16,834 nt of DNA from contig JAFBAD010000048.1 in NCBI GenBank assembly GCA_019247975.1, positions 1 to 16,834 of the forward strand. The letters are read 5' to 3'. Numbering within the stretch: the stretch's first letter is position 1; each line of letters begins with the position of its first letter. A program made the translations under genes and the position numbers. The notes under the pieces are model-generated. The model was not told the origin of the DNA, searched no databases, and saw nothing but the letters and a program-made list of their open reading frames with translations. This stretch comes from Acidimicrobiia bacterium (GTDB taxonomy: Bacteria > Actinomycetota > Acidimicrobiia > Acidimicrobiales > Iamiaceae). Of the stretch, positions 7,279 through 13,815 are shown in pieces.

Positions 7279-8547
7279 GTGACGTCGCTGTTCCTCCGCT
7301 GGGCGTTCGCGCGCGCCGCCTGCGCGCGGGGCTACTGGCTGGTGACCAGCGTCTACCTGGTCGTCGTCGCCGACCTCTCGCCGGCGCAGCTCGTGCTGAT
7401 CGGGATCGTCCAGGGGATCACCGTCGTGGTCGCCGAGGTGCCGGCCGGCGTGCTGGCCGACACGGTCAGCCGCAAGTGGTCGCTCGTCGTCGCCCACCTG
7501 GTGTCGGGCGCCGGGATGGTGATGGCCGGGCTCGTGACGGCGTTCCCCACCCTGGTCGTCTCGCAGGCGCTGTGGGGACTCGGGTGGGCGTTCGCGAGCG
7601 GCGCCGACGTCGCGTGGGTGACCGACGAGCTCGACCGGCCCGACCTCATCGACCGCGTGCTCGCGGCGCGCGCCCGCTGGGAGCTGGTCGGCGCCGCGCC
7701 CGGGCTGCTCGGCTTCGGTCTGCTGGCCACGCTCACCGATCTGCGCACCGCGGTCGTGGCGTCGGGCCTGGCGATGGCCGGGCTGGGTGCGTTCGTCGCG
7801 ATCCGCTTCCCGGAACGGCACTTCACGCCCGCAGTGGCCGAGCGCCGGTGGCACGAGGCGATGTCGATCCTCCGCCGCGGTGTGGACCTGGCCCGCCGCG
7901 ACCGCGACATGCTCCTCGTGCTCGCCGCATGGCTGCTCGTCAACGGGAGCGCCGAGGGGTACGGCCGCCTCTTCGAGAAGCGGCTCGTGCTGCTCGGCTT
8001 CGGCGGCACCGCCCGGCCGATCGTCTGGTTCACCGCACTCGCGCTGGTCGCGTACGCGCTCGGCGCCGCCGTCCTCCGTGCGGTCGAGGCCCGCATCGAG
8101 GGCGAAGGGGTGGCGATCCGCGCCTACGTGTGGTGCTGCGCGGCCGGCGTGGCGGGCACCATCGCCTTCGCCCAGGCGCCCGACGTCCGCTGGGCGATAG
8201 CCGGTGCCCTGGTCGTGCGGGGCGTCGTCGGCCCGGTCATCCGCGCCGTGGCCGAGATCTGGGTGAACCGGCGGACCACGAGCGACGTGCGGGCGACCGT
8301 GCACTCGTTGCTGTCCCAGGCGGAGAACCTGGGCGAGATCGTGTTCGGGTTCCTGCTCGCCGCGATCGCGTTCAGCACCTCGATCACCGCTGCCCTGATG
8401 GGCGCCGCGGTGCTGCTCGCGGCGGCCGGCGTCGTCGTCAGCCGGGTACCACCGGCCGGGCGTACGGTGCGCGCCCATGGACGCATACGACGAGCTGGTG
8501 GCCGAGGTGCGGACGTTGCGGGCGGAGGTCGCGGCACTGCGCCGTGA
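7279..8547 (+). CDS. MFS transporter
   Basis: The 422-residue protein is rich in hydrophobic helices, compatible with about 12 membrane segments. A motif-A-like loop, GVLADTVSRKWS (residues 57-68), between helices 2 and 3 marks the major facilitator superfamily; a charged central stretch (about 175-210, RFPERHF...RRWHEA...RRDRD) fits the cytoplasmic loop between the two six-helix halves. It is expected in the plasma membrane as a proton-driven exporter or importer; substrate cannot be told. The start GTG 7279 is supported by the -10 box. The last 71 bases overlap the next gene in another frame, giving a polar tail (VPPAGRTVRAHGRIRRAGG...) beyond the final helix; this tail may be non-essential, or a late frameshift may have extended the protein. 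Confidence 0.85.
   Translation: MTSLFLRWAFARAACARGYWLVTSVYLVVVADLSPAQLVLIGIVQGITVVVAEVPAGVLADTVSRKWSLVVAHLVSGAGMVMAGLVTAFPTLVVSQALWGLGWAFASGADVAWVTDELDRPDLIDRVLAARARWELVGAAPGLLGFGLLATLTDLRTAVVASGLAMAGLGAFVAIRFPERHFTPAVAERRWHEAMSILRRGVDLARRDRDMLLVLAAWLLVNGSAEGYGRLFEKRLVLLGFGGTARPIVWFTALALVAYALGAAVLRAVEARIEGEGVAIRAYVWCCAAGVAGTIAFAQAPDVRWAIAGALVVRGVVGPVIRAVAEIWVNRRTTSDVRATVHSLLSQAENLGEIVFGFLLAAIAFSTSITAALMGAAVLLAAAGVVVSRVPPAGRTVRAHGRIRRAGGRGADVAGGGRGTAP
8463..8468 (+). promoter_or_regulatory. -10 box (TANNNT) for leaderless coiled-coil/Tat protein gene, inside MFS coding sequence
   Basis: TACGGT lies 8 bases before ATG 8477, inside the last codons of the transporter gene. No Shine-Dalgarno is visible before the ATG. 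The arrangement matches the other TANNNT sites in the window. Confidence 0.45.
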
Positions 8548-9142
8548 GAACGGGCACCTCCGCCAGGCGCCGCCCACCGAACCGGGCGGGCTGACCCGCC
8601 GGCGCATGCTGCAGCTGGCCGGCGGGGTCGTGGGCGGGGGTGCGGTGGTCGCGATGGCCGGAGGCCAGCCGGCATCGGCGACCACCGGCACGATGCAGTA
8701 CGGCAGCACGCTGAACGACGCCGGGATCAGCGAGACGCTCCTGACGTCGATCTGCGACAGCCCCACGCTGGCGTTGCGCAACAACAACACCAACGGCGCG
8801 AGCGACATCAGCCAGGCGCTCAACTGCTTCAGCGCGCAGGCCGACGGCCTCGCGTCGAGCGCCGGGCTGGGCGGTGGCAACGGTGTGCTCGGCTTCGCCT
8901 CGAACAAGGCGAAGGCGGGAGTGCGGGGCGAGAACGGTGCCGCGGGGGTCGGCGTGGCCGGAAAGGCGACGAGCGCCGGCGGCCGCGGCGGCACGTTCCA
9001 GGGCGCCGCGGCCGCGATCCAGCTCGTCCCCTCCGCTCAGGCGAACCACCCCAAGACCGGTCGGCGTGGAGACCTGGTCGTCGACTCGACCGGCCGGCTG
9101 TGGTTCTGCAAGGGCGGCACCACCTGGCGCCAGCTCGCCTGA
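8477..9142 (+). CDS. Coiled-coil protein with internal Tat-type signal and glycine-rich surface domain
   Basis: 221 residues. Residues 3-30 (LVAEVRTLRAEVAALRREN) have heptad-like L/V spacing and predict a short coiled coil. A twin-arginine motif TRRRMLQ (40-46) follows, then a hydrophobic stretch (about 45-62) and ASA (66-68), a possible cleavage site. The exported part begins TTGTMQYGSTLNDAG, is rich in Asn/Gly (LRNNNTNGASD, GLGGGNGVLGF, GVRGENGAAGVGVAG) and ends RGDLVVDSTGRLWFC..GTTWRQLA, an ending I associate with actinobacterial surface proteins having beta-helical or tail-fibre-like repeats. Two cysteines (93, 117) are spaced for a disulfide and a third is at 211. The function is unknown. 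The unusual feature is about 40 residues of cytoplasmic coiled coil before the Tat signal. Start ATG 8477 is supported by the -10 box. Confidence 0.8.
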   Translation: MDAYDELVAEVRTLRAEVAALRRENGHLRQAPPTEPGGLTRRRMLQLAGGVVGGGAVVAMAGGQPASATTGTMQYGSTLNDAGISETLLTSICDSPTLALRNNNTNGASDISQALNCFSAQADGLASSAGLGGGNGVLGFASNKAKAGVRGENGAAGVGVAGKATSAGGRGGTFQGAAAAIQLVPSAQANHPKTGRRGDLVVDSTGRLWFCKGGTTWRQLA

Positions 9143-9150
9143 CCCCTGGC

Positions 9151-9789
9151 TCAGGTCGGATGCGTCACGCGAGGAGGGTTCGCCCGCGGCCGGGTGATCT
9201 CGAAGAAGCCCGGCTCGCGCGACAGCACCTGGATGGCGTCCCACATGCGCAGGGCGGCCTCGCCGGTGGGGGCGGGCGCCATCACCGGACCCTTGAAGCC
9301 GTGCGGCGGGTCGTCGTGCACCACGATCGTCGGCGTCTGCGTCTTGTAGCCGCCGAACTCGTAGGCGCGGTTCGTGGACTCGATGATCGGCCCGTCCCAC
9401 TTCTCGTCGTCGGCCGCGTCGACCAGCTCGGGTGCGAGGCCGCACGCCTCGATGCACCGGCGCAGCAGCTCGTCGTCAGCCGCCCGCTCCTTCACGAAGA
9501 ACTCCCGGCCCCACCGGCGGTAGAGCGCGTCGACCGCGTCCTCGCCGGACGCGGCACGGGCGGCCTCGAAGATGCGCAGCATCCGGTGCGACAGCGCATG
9601 CGCCGCGATCACCACGTCCCGACGATCTTCGGGGATGGTCGGCGCGACGCCGTAGTCATCGCGGATCTCGAGGCAGAACGACCGCCAGGTCACCTCGAGG
9701 TCGCGCTGCGGTGCGATCTCCTCCAGCCACCGGGTCGTGATCCAGGCCCAGGGGCAGCTCGGATCGACGAAGACCTCGACGTCGGTCAC
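9151..9789 (-). CDS. DsbA-like thioredoxin-fold protein, Rv2466c (mycothiol-linked nitroreductase) type
   Basis: 212 residues. The N-terminus VEVFVDPSCPWAWITTRWL (residues 4-22), the cis-proline loop TQTPTIVV, and the C-terminal FGGYKTQT...GPVMAPAPTGEAALRMWD...FFEITRPR match what I recall of Mycobacterium tuberculosis Rv2466c, a mycothiol-dependent reductase that activates nitro drugs; the length is also similar (about 207 in Rv2466c). The active site here is CPWA rather than CPWC, so the resolving cysteine is missing and a monothiol mechanism with a small thiol is inferred. No signal peptide is seen, so it is probably cytoplasmic. GTG 9789 is chosen because homology begins there and TAGCCT sits 7 bases upstream. 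It is divergent from the OsmC gene with an 18-base gap; its stop is 8 bases from the convergent neighbour's stop. Confidence 0.85.
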   Translation of the reverse strand: MTDVEVFVDPSCPWAWITTRWLEEIAPQRDLEVTWRSFCLEIRDDYGVAPTIPEDRRDVVIAAHALSHRMLRIFEAARAASGEDAVDALYRRWGREFFVKERAADDELLRRCIEACGLAPELVDAADDEKWDGPIIESTNRAYEFGGYKTQTPTIVVHDDPPHGFKGPVMAPAPTGEAALRMWDAIQVLSREPGFFEITRPRANPPRVTHPT

Positions 9790-9796
9790 GCGCGCG

Positions 9797-9802
9797 AGGC
9801 TA
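9797..9802 (-). promoter_or_regulatory. -10 box (TANNNT) for leaderless Rv2466c-like gene
   Basis: On the minus strand TAGCCT (9802 to 9797) is followed by 7 bases and GTG 9789. It fills the 18-base gap between the divergent start codons and overlaps the GAGG (9796-9799) that could serve as ribosome site for OsmC on the plus strand. Confidence 0.45.
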
Positions 9803-9807
9803 CCGAG

Positions 9808-10233
9808 ATGGCGACCACCCGCACCGCGACGACCAACTGGCAGGGCTCTCTCATGGAAGGGTCCGGGCGCGTCGAGCTGCAGTCGTCCGGCCTCGGGACC
9901 TACGACGTCACGTGGGCTTCCCGAGCCGAGGATCCGAACGGCCGCACGAGCCCCGAGGAGCTCATCGCGGCCGCGCACTCCTCCTGCTTCTCGATGGCCT
10001 TGTCCAACGGCCTGGCCAAGGCGGGCACGCCGCCCGAGGCGCTCGAGACGAAGGCCGACGTCACCTTCCAGCCCGGCGAGGGCATCACCGGCATCCACCT
10101 GACCGTGCGAGGAACGGTCCCGGGGATGACCGCCGAGCAGTTCGCCGAGGCGGCGGAGACCGCGAAGACGGGGTGCCCGGTCAGCAAGGCGCTCGCCGGC
10201 ACCACGATCACCCTCGACGCCAGCCTGGCCTGA
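9808..10233 (+). CDS. OsmC-family peroxide reductase
   Basis: 141 residues, the normal size for OsmC. The two redox cysteines are in their usual settings: SPEELIAAAHSSCFSMALS (Cys60) and KTGCPVSKALAG (Cys123), with Glu50/Glu51 in the SPEE motif near the first. OsmC/Ohr proteins reduce organic and inorganic peroxides with a dithiol partner in the cytoplasm; Cys60 and Cys123 correspond to the reactive and resolving cysteines. The N-terminus (TTNWQGSLMEGSGRVELQSSGLGTYDVTW) is also typical of OsmC rather than Ohr. Start ATG 9808 has GAGG 8 bases upstream; its promoter must lie in the divergent neighbour's coding sequence, where I see no clear -10. Pairing with a mycothiol-linked thioredoxin-fold gene fits a thiol/peroxide stress role. 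The gene ends 6 bases before the stop of the convergent SRPBCC gene. Confidence 0.92.
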   Translation: MATTRTATTNWQGSLMEGSGRVELQSSGLGTYDVTWASRAEDPNGRTSPEELIAAAHSSCFSMALSNGLAKAGTPPEALETKADVTFQPGEGITGIHLTVRGTVPGMTAEQFAEAAETAKTGCPVSKALAGTTITLDASLA

Positions 10234-10239
10234 TCCGCC

Positions 10240-10740
10240 TCACGCCGCAGGCAGCCGCTCCAGCGGGCCGAGCCGGCCGAGGATCGACTCGTACATCGCG
10301 TCGTTGCGCTGCGAGATGAACGAGTGCACGCGCGCCTCGAACAGGGCGCGCAGGATCGGGTTGAAGGTGTCGTAGGTCTCCACGAACGTGAGGCCGGTCC
10401 GGCCGTCGGGCCGGTCGCTGAGCTCGTGCCAGCCCTCGGCGCGCGACCACAGCGGCTTGCCCACCGCTTCGTAGCGGGAGTACTCGTCGGGTCGGACCTC
10501 GGTCACGACCTCCCAGGACCGCGCCTTGCCGCCCGTGCCGAGCCACTTCGGGACCTGGAACTCGCACGTGCGGACCAGGCCCTCGCCGTGCTCGTCGCCC
10601 TCACGGATGATCTCGATGCGGCCACCGTCGTACTCGATGATCCGGCGGGTCCCGTCGGACGGCGGCATGCGCGGGTGGAACGCCCGCCACACCCGATGGC
10701 GTGGCGCGTCGACCGCGAAGCGGACCTCGTGACGTCGCAC
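10240..10740 (-). CDS. SRPBCC-fold (polyketide cyclase/START-like) protein
   Basis: 166 residues from GTG 10740. The opening VRRHEVRFAVDAPRHRVWRAFHP is the standard first strand and helix of SRPBCC proteins (beta strand, then AP...VW..F). Middle strands follow (RIIEYDGGRIEII, LVRTCEFQVPKW, SWEVVTEVRPDEYSRYEAVG, GLTFVETYDTFNP) and a long C-terminal helix (ILRALFEARVHSFISQRNDAMYESILGRL). The fold makes a hydrophobic cavity for lipids or aromatic compounds; the ligand is unknown. The start is set by homology; the frame stays open further upstream but there overlaps the acetyltransferase gene. It follows that gene by 20 bases on the same strand with no visible promoter, so co-transcription is inferred. 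It probably acts in the cytoplasm. Confidence 0.8.
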   Translation of the reverse strand: MRRHEVRFAVDAPRHRVWRAFHPRMPPSDGTRRIIEYDGGRIEIIREGDEHGEGLVRTCEFQVPKWLGTGGKARSWEVVTEVRPDEYSRYEAVGKPLWSRAEGWHELSDRPDGRTGLTFVETYDTFNPILRALFEARVHSFISQRNDAMYESILGRLGPLERLPAA

Positions 10741-10760
10741 CGCGTCATCGTCGCGCGACG

Positions 10761-11066
10761 TCAGCTGCTCGTCGGCGGAGGCCGCTTCCAGTCGACGTCG
10801 ATGCCCTCGATCGCATCCGCGTGCCCGTGCATCCAGCGGCGGGCGAACGGGCACCAGGGGACCACGGTGAGACCGTCGCGCCGGGCCCGCTCGAGCGCGG
10901 CCCGGACGAGGCTGCCCCCGATCCCGTGGCCCTCGAGCTCGGACGGCACCTCGGTGTGCAGGATCAGCAGCGCGCCGTCCTCGACCTCGTAGAAGAGCTC
11001 GGCGGTGCGACCGTCGAGCTCCACGTGGAGCCGCTGGTCGGCGGGGTCGTCGACGATGTCGGCCAT
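10761..11066 (-). CDS. Small GNAT-like N-acetyltransferase (YjdJ/COG2388 type)
   Basis: 101 residues. The core ELFYEVEDGALLILHTEVP (residues 23-41), GHGIGGSLVRAALERAR (46-62, the acetyl-CoA pyrophosphate loop and helix) and GLTVVPWCPFARRWMHGH (65-82, with Cys72) are hallmarks of the minimal Gcn5-related family that includes E. coli YjdJ and human NATD1. The acceptor is not known for this family as far as I can say. It starts 7 bases after the stop of the secreted propeller gene and is followed after 20 bases by the SRPBCC gene, all on the minus strand, so a three-gene unit is likely. No signal peptide; cytoplasmic. Confidence 0.88.
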   Translation of the reverse strand: MADIVDDPADQRLHVELDGRTAELFYEVEDGALLILHTEVPSELEGHGIGGSLVRAALERARRDGLTVVPWCPFARRWMHGHADAIEGIDVDWKRPPPTSS

Positions 11067-11073
11067 GGCCCGG

Positions 11074-12342
11074 TCAGGTGAGCGGGCAGAAGACGATGCC
11101 GGGCCGCTTCAGCTGGTCGAAGTAGGTGCCGTCGCTGCCGACCCACAGGCCCGCAGCCGTGGCGTAGAGCTTCTCGGTGCCGTGGTTGCGGTCCTTGGTG
11201 GGGTTCCAGCTGGTGGCCCGGCCGGACACCGGGTCGATCGAGCCGATGCCGGGCCGGGAGACCGCGCCGGGGCCGGCCGAGTCCGAACCGAGCGGGTTGT
11301 CGAGCCAGCGCTGGTGCCCGCCGACGTAAACCGTGGCGCCGGTGATGGCGACGCTGTACAGGCTGTCGCCGCCGGTCCAGTTGATCCAGGTCGGCTCGAC
11401 GCTGGACGAGACGTTCGACGTCTCGAACCGGGCCGCCGCGTCGCACAGGCCCGTGGTCCCGTGCGGTCCGCCCGTCGTGACGATCACGAAGTACGAGCCG
11501 TCGGGCGAGAAGTCGACGCCGCGGCTGAACATGCCGAGGCTCGAGCTGCACGGTGTGTCGAGGCGGGGCACGTGCCAGGGGCTGAGCGCAGCCTTCGTGC
11601 CGGTGAGGTCGATGCGGAAGGCCTGCGTCCGGGCCTGGCCGGCGACCGACGTGAAGTTGCCGAGCGCGACGAGCGTGGTGCCGGCCGGGTTCGCGGCGAG
11701 GCGCCGGACCCGGGTCGCGTCGTTCGGGTCGGTCTTCCCGGCGATCTTCAGGTTGATGTAGCCGGTGTCGACCCCGGTGGCCGGGTCGATCGCCCGCAGC
11801 TGGCGGGTGAAGGTGCCGGCGACGACCAGCCTCGACCCGACGAAGGCGGCGTCGGTGACCACCCCGTCGAGCTGGGGGTTGAACCGAGTGTCGATCGTCT
11901 GGGTGGTGAGGTCGAAGCGCACCATGCCGCGGATGTTCACCCCGCCGATCGAGGTGAAGTCACCGCCGATGTAGATCGCCTTGCCGTCGGGGGAGGGGAC
12001 GATCACCTCGACCGCGTTGTTGGCGTCGAGTCGCAGCGGGAGGATCGCACCCGTCGTCGCGTTGAAGGCGACGAAGTTGGACCGGTTCGACGTCTGGGTC
12101 ACCTGCGAGTCGTTCAGCTGCGTGAACCGGCCGCCGGCGTACATCGTCGAGCCGACCTGGGCGAAGGCGTAGACGGTCTGGCCGGACGAGCCGAGGATCA
12201 CCCGCGGCGTCCAGGACGCCGGCGTGGGCGAGACGATCTTCGCCTGGGAGATCGAGGCCTCGGCCGGGCTGGCGAGCATCAGGCAGGCGACGATCGCGGC
12301 GAGCAGCGAGAGGGAGCGGACGAGCCGAGCTGACATGGTCAT
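11074..12342 (-). CDS. Secreted seven-blade beta-propeller protein (delta-60-repeat-like)
   Basis: 422 residues from ATG 12342. The signal peptide MTMSARLVRSLSLLAAIVAC..ASPAEA is cut after about residue 29. Seven blade-like units follow, several with a YAGGRFT/YIGGDFT/VAGTFT/ALGNFT/YVGG strand and then FNATTG, FDLTTQ, IDPATG, IDLTGT or IDPVSG turns, as in delta-60 repeat proteins. Cysteines are few (CSSS, GLCDAA, VFCPLT). No enzyme motif is seen, so ligand binding or a structural role outside the cell is inferred. ATG 12342 is preferred because GGGGA lies 5 bases upstream and a TACGTT -10 would place the transcript start near 12351; ATG 12354 is the alternative, giving 426 residues. Divergent from the FAD oxidase gene; followed within 7 bases by the acetyltransferase gene. 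Confidence 0.82.
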   Translation of the reverse strand: MTMSARLVRSLSLLAAIVACLMLASPAEASISQAKIVSPTPASWTPRVILGSSGQTVYAFAQVGSTMYAGGRFTQLNDSQVTQTSNRSNFVAFNATTGAILPLRLDANNAVEVIVPSPDGKAIYIGGDFTSIGGVNIRGMVRFDLTTQTIDTRFNPQLDGVVTDAAFVGSRLVVAGTFTRQLRAIDPATGVDTGYINLKIAGKTDPNDATRVRRLAANPAGTTLVALGNFTSVAGQARTQAFRIDLTGTKAALSPWHVPRLDTPCSSSLGMFSRGVDFSPDGSYFVIVTTGGPHGTTGLCDAAARFETSNVSSSVEPTWINWTGGDSLYSVAITGATVYVGGHQRWLDNPLGSDSAGPGAVSRPGIGSIDPVSGRATSWNPTKDRNHGTEKLYATAAGLWVGSDGTYFDQLKRPGIVFCPLT

Positions 12343-12357
12343 GTTGTTCCCCATTTG

Positions 12358-12363
12358 AACGTA
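12358..12363 (-). promoter_or_regulatory. -10 box (TANNNT) for secreted propeller gene
   Basis: On the minus strand TACGTT (12363 to 12358) is 15 bases before ATG 12342 and 3 before ATG 12354. The usual 6-7-base spacing would start the transcript near 12351, giving a short leader containing part of GGGGA before ATG 12342. It mirrors the TACGTT box of the divergent gene. Confidence 0.4.
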
Positions 12364-12392
12364 CGGCAGGACCACCGGACGGGATGGCGAGG

Positions 12393-12398
12393 TACGTT
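12393..12398 (+). promoter_or_regulatory. -10 box (TANNNT) for leaderless FAD-oxidase gene
   Basis: TACGTT is followed by 7 bases and GTG 12406. It forms, with the divergent TACGTT, an inverted pair AACGTAC (12358-12364) / GTACGTT (12392-12398) whose arms are 27 bases apart. Confidence 0.5.
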
Positions 12399-12405
12399 TC
12401 GCCCG

Positions 12406-13815
12406 GTGCCGGGGTTCGTGGACGTGCTCGTGGGCGCCGTCGGAGCGGAGAACGTCCGCACCGGCGACGACGTCAAGGACGACGACACCCACGACGAGGC
12501 GCTCGGGGTCACGCCGGTCGTCCCGCAGGCGGTGGTCACGCCCGCTTCGGCCGATGCGGTGGCGGAGGTGCTGCGGCTGTGCGCCGAGCACGGCGTGCCC
12601 GTGACCGCCCGGGGCACGGGCTCGGGGCTCTCGGGCGCCGGCGTGCCGGTGCCTGGAGGGATCGTCGTGTCCTTCGAGCGGATGAACCGGATCCTCGAGA
12701 TCGACGCCGCTAACCACCTCGCGGTGGTCGAGCCGGGCGTGCAGCTCGATCAGCTCGATGCCGCGCTCGAGCCGCACGGTCTCGCCTACCCCGTGTACCC
12801 GGGGGAGTACAGCGCGACGATCGGCGGGAACATCGCCACCAACGCGGGTGGGATGCAGGCGGTGAAGCACGGCGTCACCCGCCACCACGTCCTCGGCCTC
12901 GAACTTGCGCTGCCGACCGGTGAGCGGCTGCGCACCGGCGGTCGCATCGTCAAGGCGTCGTCGGGCTACGACCTCACCCAGCTGGTCATCGGGTCCGAGG
13001 GGACGCTCGCGCTCGTGACCGAGGCGATCCTCAAGCTGTCACTGCGGCCGGCCCACGCAGCGACGGTGCTGGCCCCGTTCGCCACGCTCGACGAGGTGGC
13101 GCGCGCCGTGCCGCCGGTGCTCGCGAGCGGGCTCGCACCGTCGATCCTCGAGTACATCGACATCATGACGATGAGCGCGATCCGCGATCAGCTGGGTCTC
13201 GATCTCGGCATCCCCGACGACATCAGGGCGAGCGCGCTCGCGTACCTCGTCGTCCGCATGGAGAGCAGCCACGAGGACCGCCTCGACGCCGACGTGCAGT
13301 CCGTGGCCGAGCTGCTGGTGACGCTCGGCGCCGCCGACGTGTACGTGCTGCCGCCGAGCGCCGCAGCGGAGCTCATCGCGGCGCGCGAGAAGGCGTTCTG
13401 GATCGCGAAGTCGAACAACGCCGACGACATCGTCGACATCGCCGTGCCGCGTGGCGCCATCCCCGAGTTCATGGAGCGGGCGCAGGGCATCGGCGGGAGC
13501 CACGCGACCTGGATCGCCGGGTGCGGGCACGCGGGCGACGGCAACGTCCACCTCGCGGTGTTCCAGAAGGACCCCGACGTCCGCAAGCAGGTGATGACCG
13601 AGCTGTTCCGTGCCGGCATCGAGCTCGGCGGCGTGATCTCGGGCGAGCACGGCATCGGCACGGAGAAGAAGCCGTACTTCCTCGCCCTCGAGGACCCGGC
13701 CAAGGTCGCGCTGATGCGCCGCATCAAGCAGGCGTTCGACCCGACCGGCATCCTCAACCCGGGCAAGATCTTCGACGTGCCTGGCTCGTCGGTCGATGGA
13801 AGGGATGGGACGTGA
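12406..13815 (+). CDS. GlcD-type FAD-linked 2-hydroxyacid oxidase/dehydrogenase
   Basis: 469 residues. The N-terminal PCMH FAD-binding domain spans about 37-213, with PQAVVTPASADAVAEVL, RGTGSGLSG (69-77), GGNIATNAGG (140-149) and GSEGTLALVTE (197-207). The C-terminal oxidase domain carries CGHAGDGNVH (373-382, metal and substrate histidines in the glycolate/D-lactate/D-2-hydroxyglutarate dehydrogenase group), GEHGIG (413-418) and FDPTGILNPGK (444-454). The reaction is oxidation of a D-2-hydroxyacid to the 2-oxoacid; glycolate, D-lactate or an aromatic hydroxyacid cannot be told apart by eye. Start GTG 12406 is chosen from its leaderless -10 and from length; the frame is open back to 12355. 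The stop overlaps the next gene's start (GTGA), implying coupled translation and a joint pathway. Confidence 0.92.
   Translation: MPGFVDVLVGAVGAENVRTGDDVKDDDTHDEALGVTPVVPQAVVTPASADAVAEVLRLCAEHGVPVTARGTGSGLSGAGVPVPGGIVVSFERMNRILEIDAANHLAVVEPGVQLDQLDAALEPHGLAYPVYPGEYSATIGGNIATNAGGMQAVKHGVTRHHVLGLELALPTGERLRTGGRIVKASSGYDLTQLVIGSEGTLALVTEAILKLSLRPAHAATVLAPFATLDEVARAVPPVLASGLAPSILEYIDIMTMSAIRDQLGLDLGIPDDIRASALAYLVVRMESSHEDRLDADVQSVAELLVTLGAADVYVLPPSAAAELIAAREKAFWIAKSNNADDIVDIAVPRGAIPEFMERAQGIGGSHATWIAGCGHAGDGNVHLAVFQKDPDVRKQVMTELFRAGIELGGVISGEHGIGTEKKPYFLALEDPAKVALMRRIKQAFDPTGILNPGKIFDVPGSSVDGRDGT

Noticed and set aside
6754..8994. Long minus-strand open frame opposite the VOC, MFS and Tat-protein genes
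   Set aside because: It crosses three well-supported genes and its sequence is compositionally biased with no fold signature.
9138..9155. CCTGA...TCAGG inverted repeat as a terminator between convergent genes
   Set aside because: The arms are largely the two stop codons, TGA and TCA, which are complementary in any convergent pair. Only two further base pairs are added, too weak to call.
10741..10854. N-terminal extension of the SRPBCC protein to an upstream ATG
   Set aside because: The extension overlaps the end of the acetyltransferase gene in a different frame, and the fold begins directly at GTG 10740.
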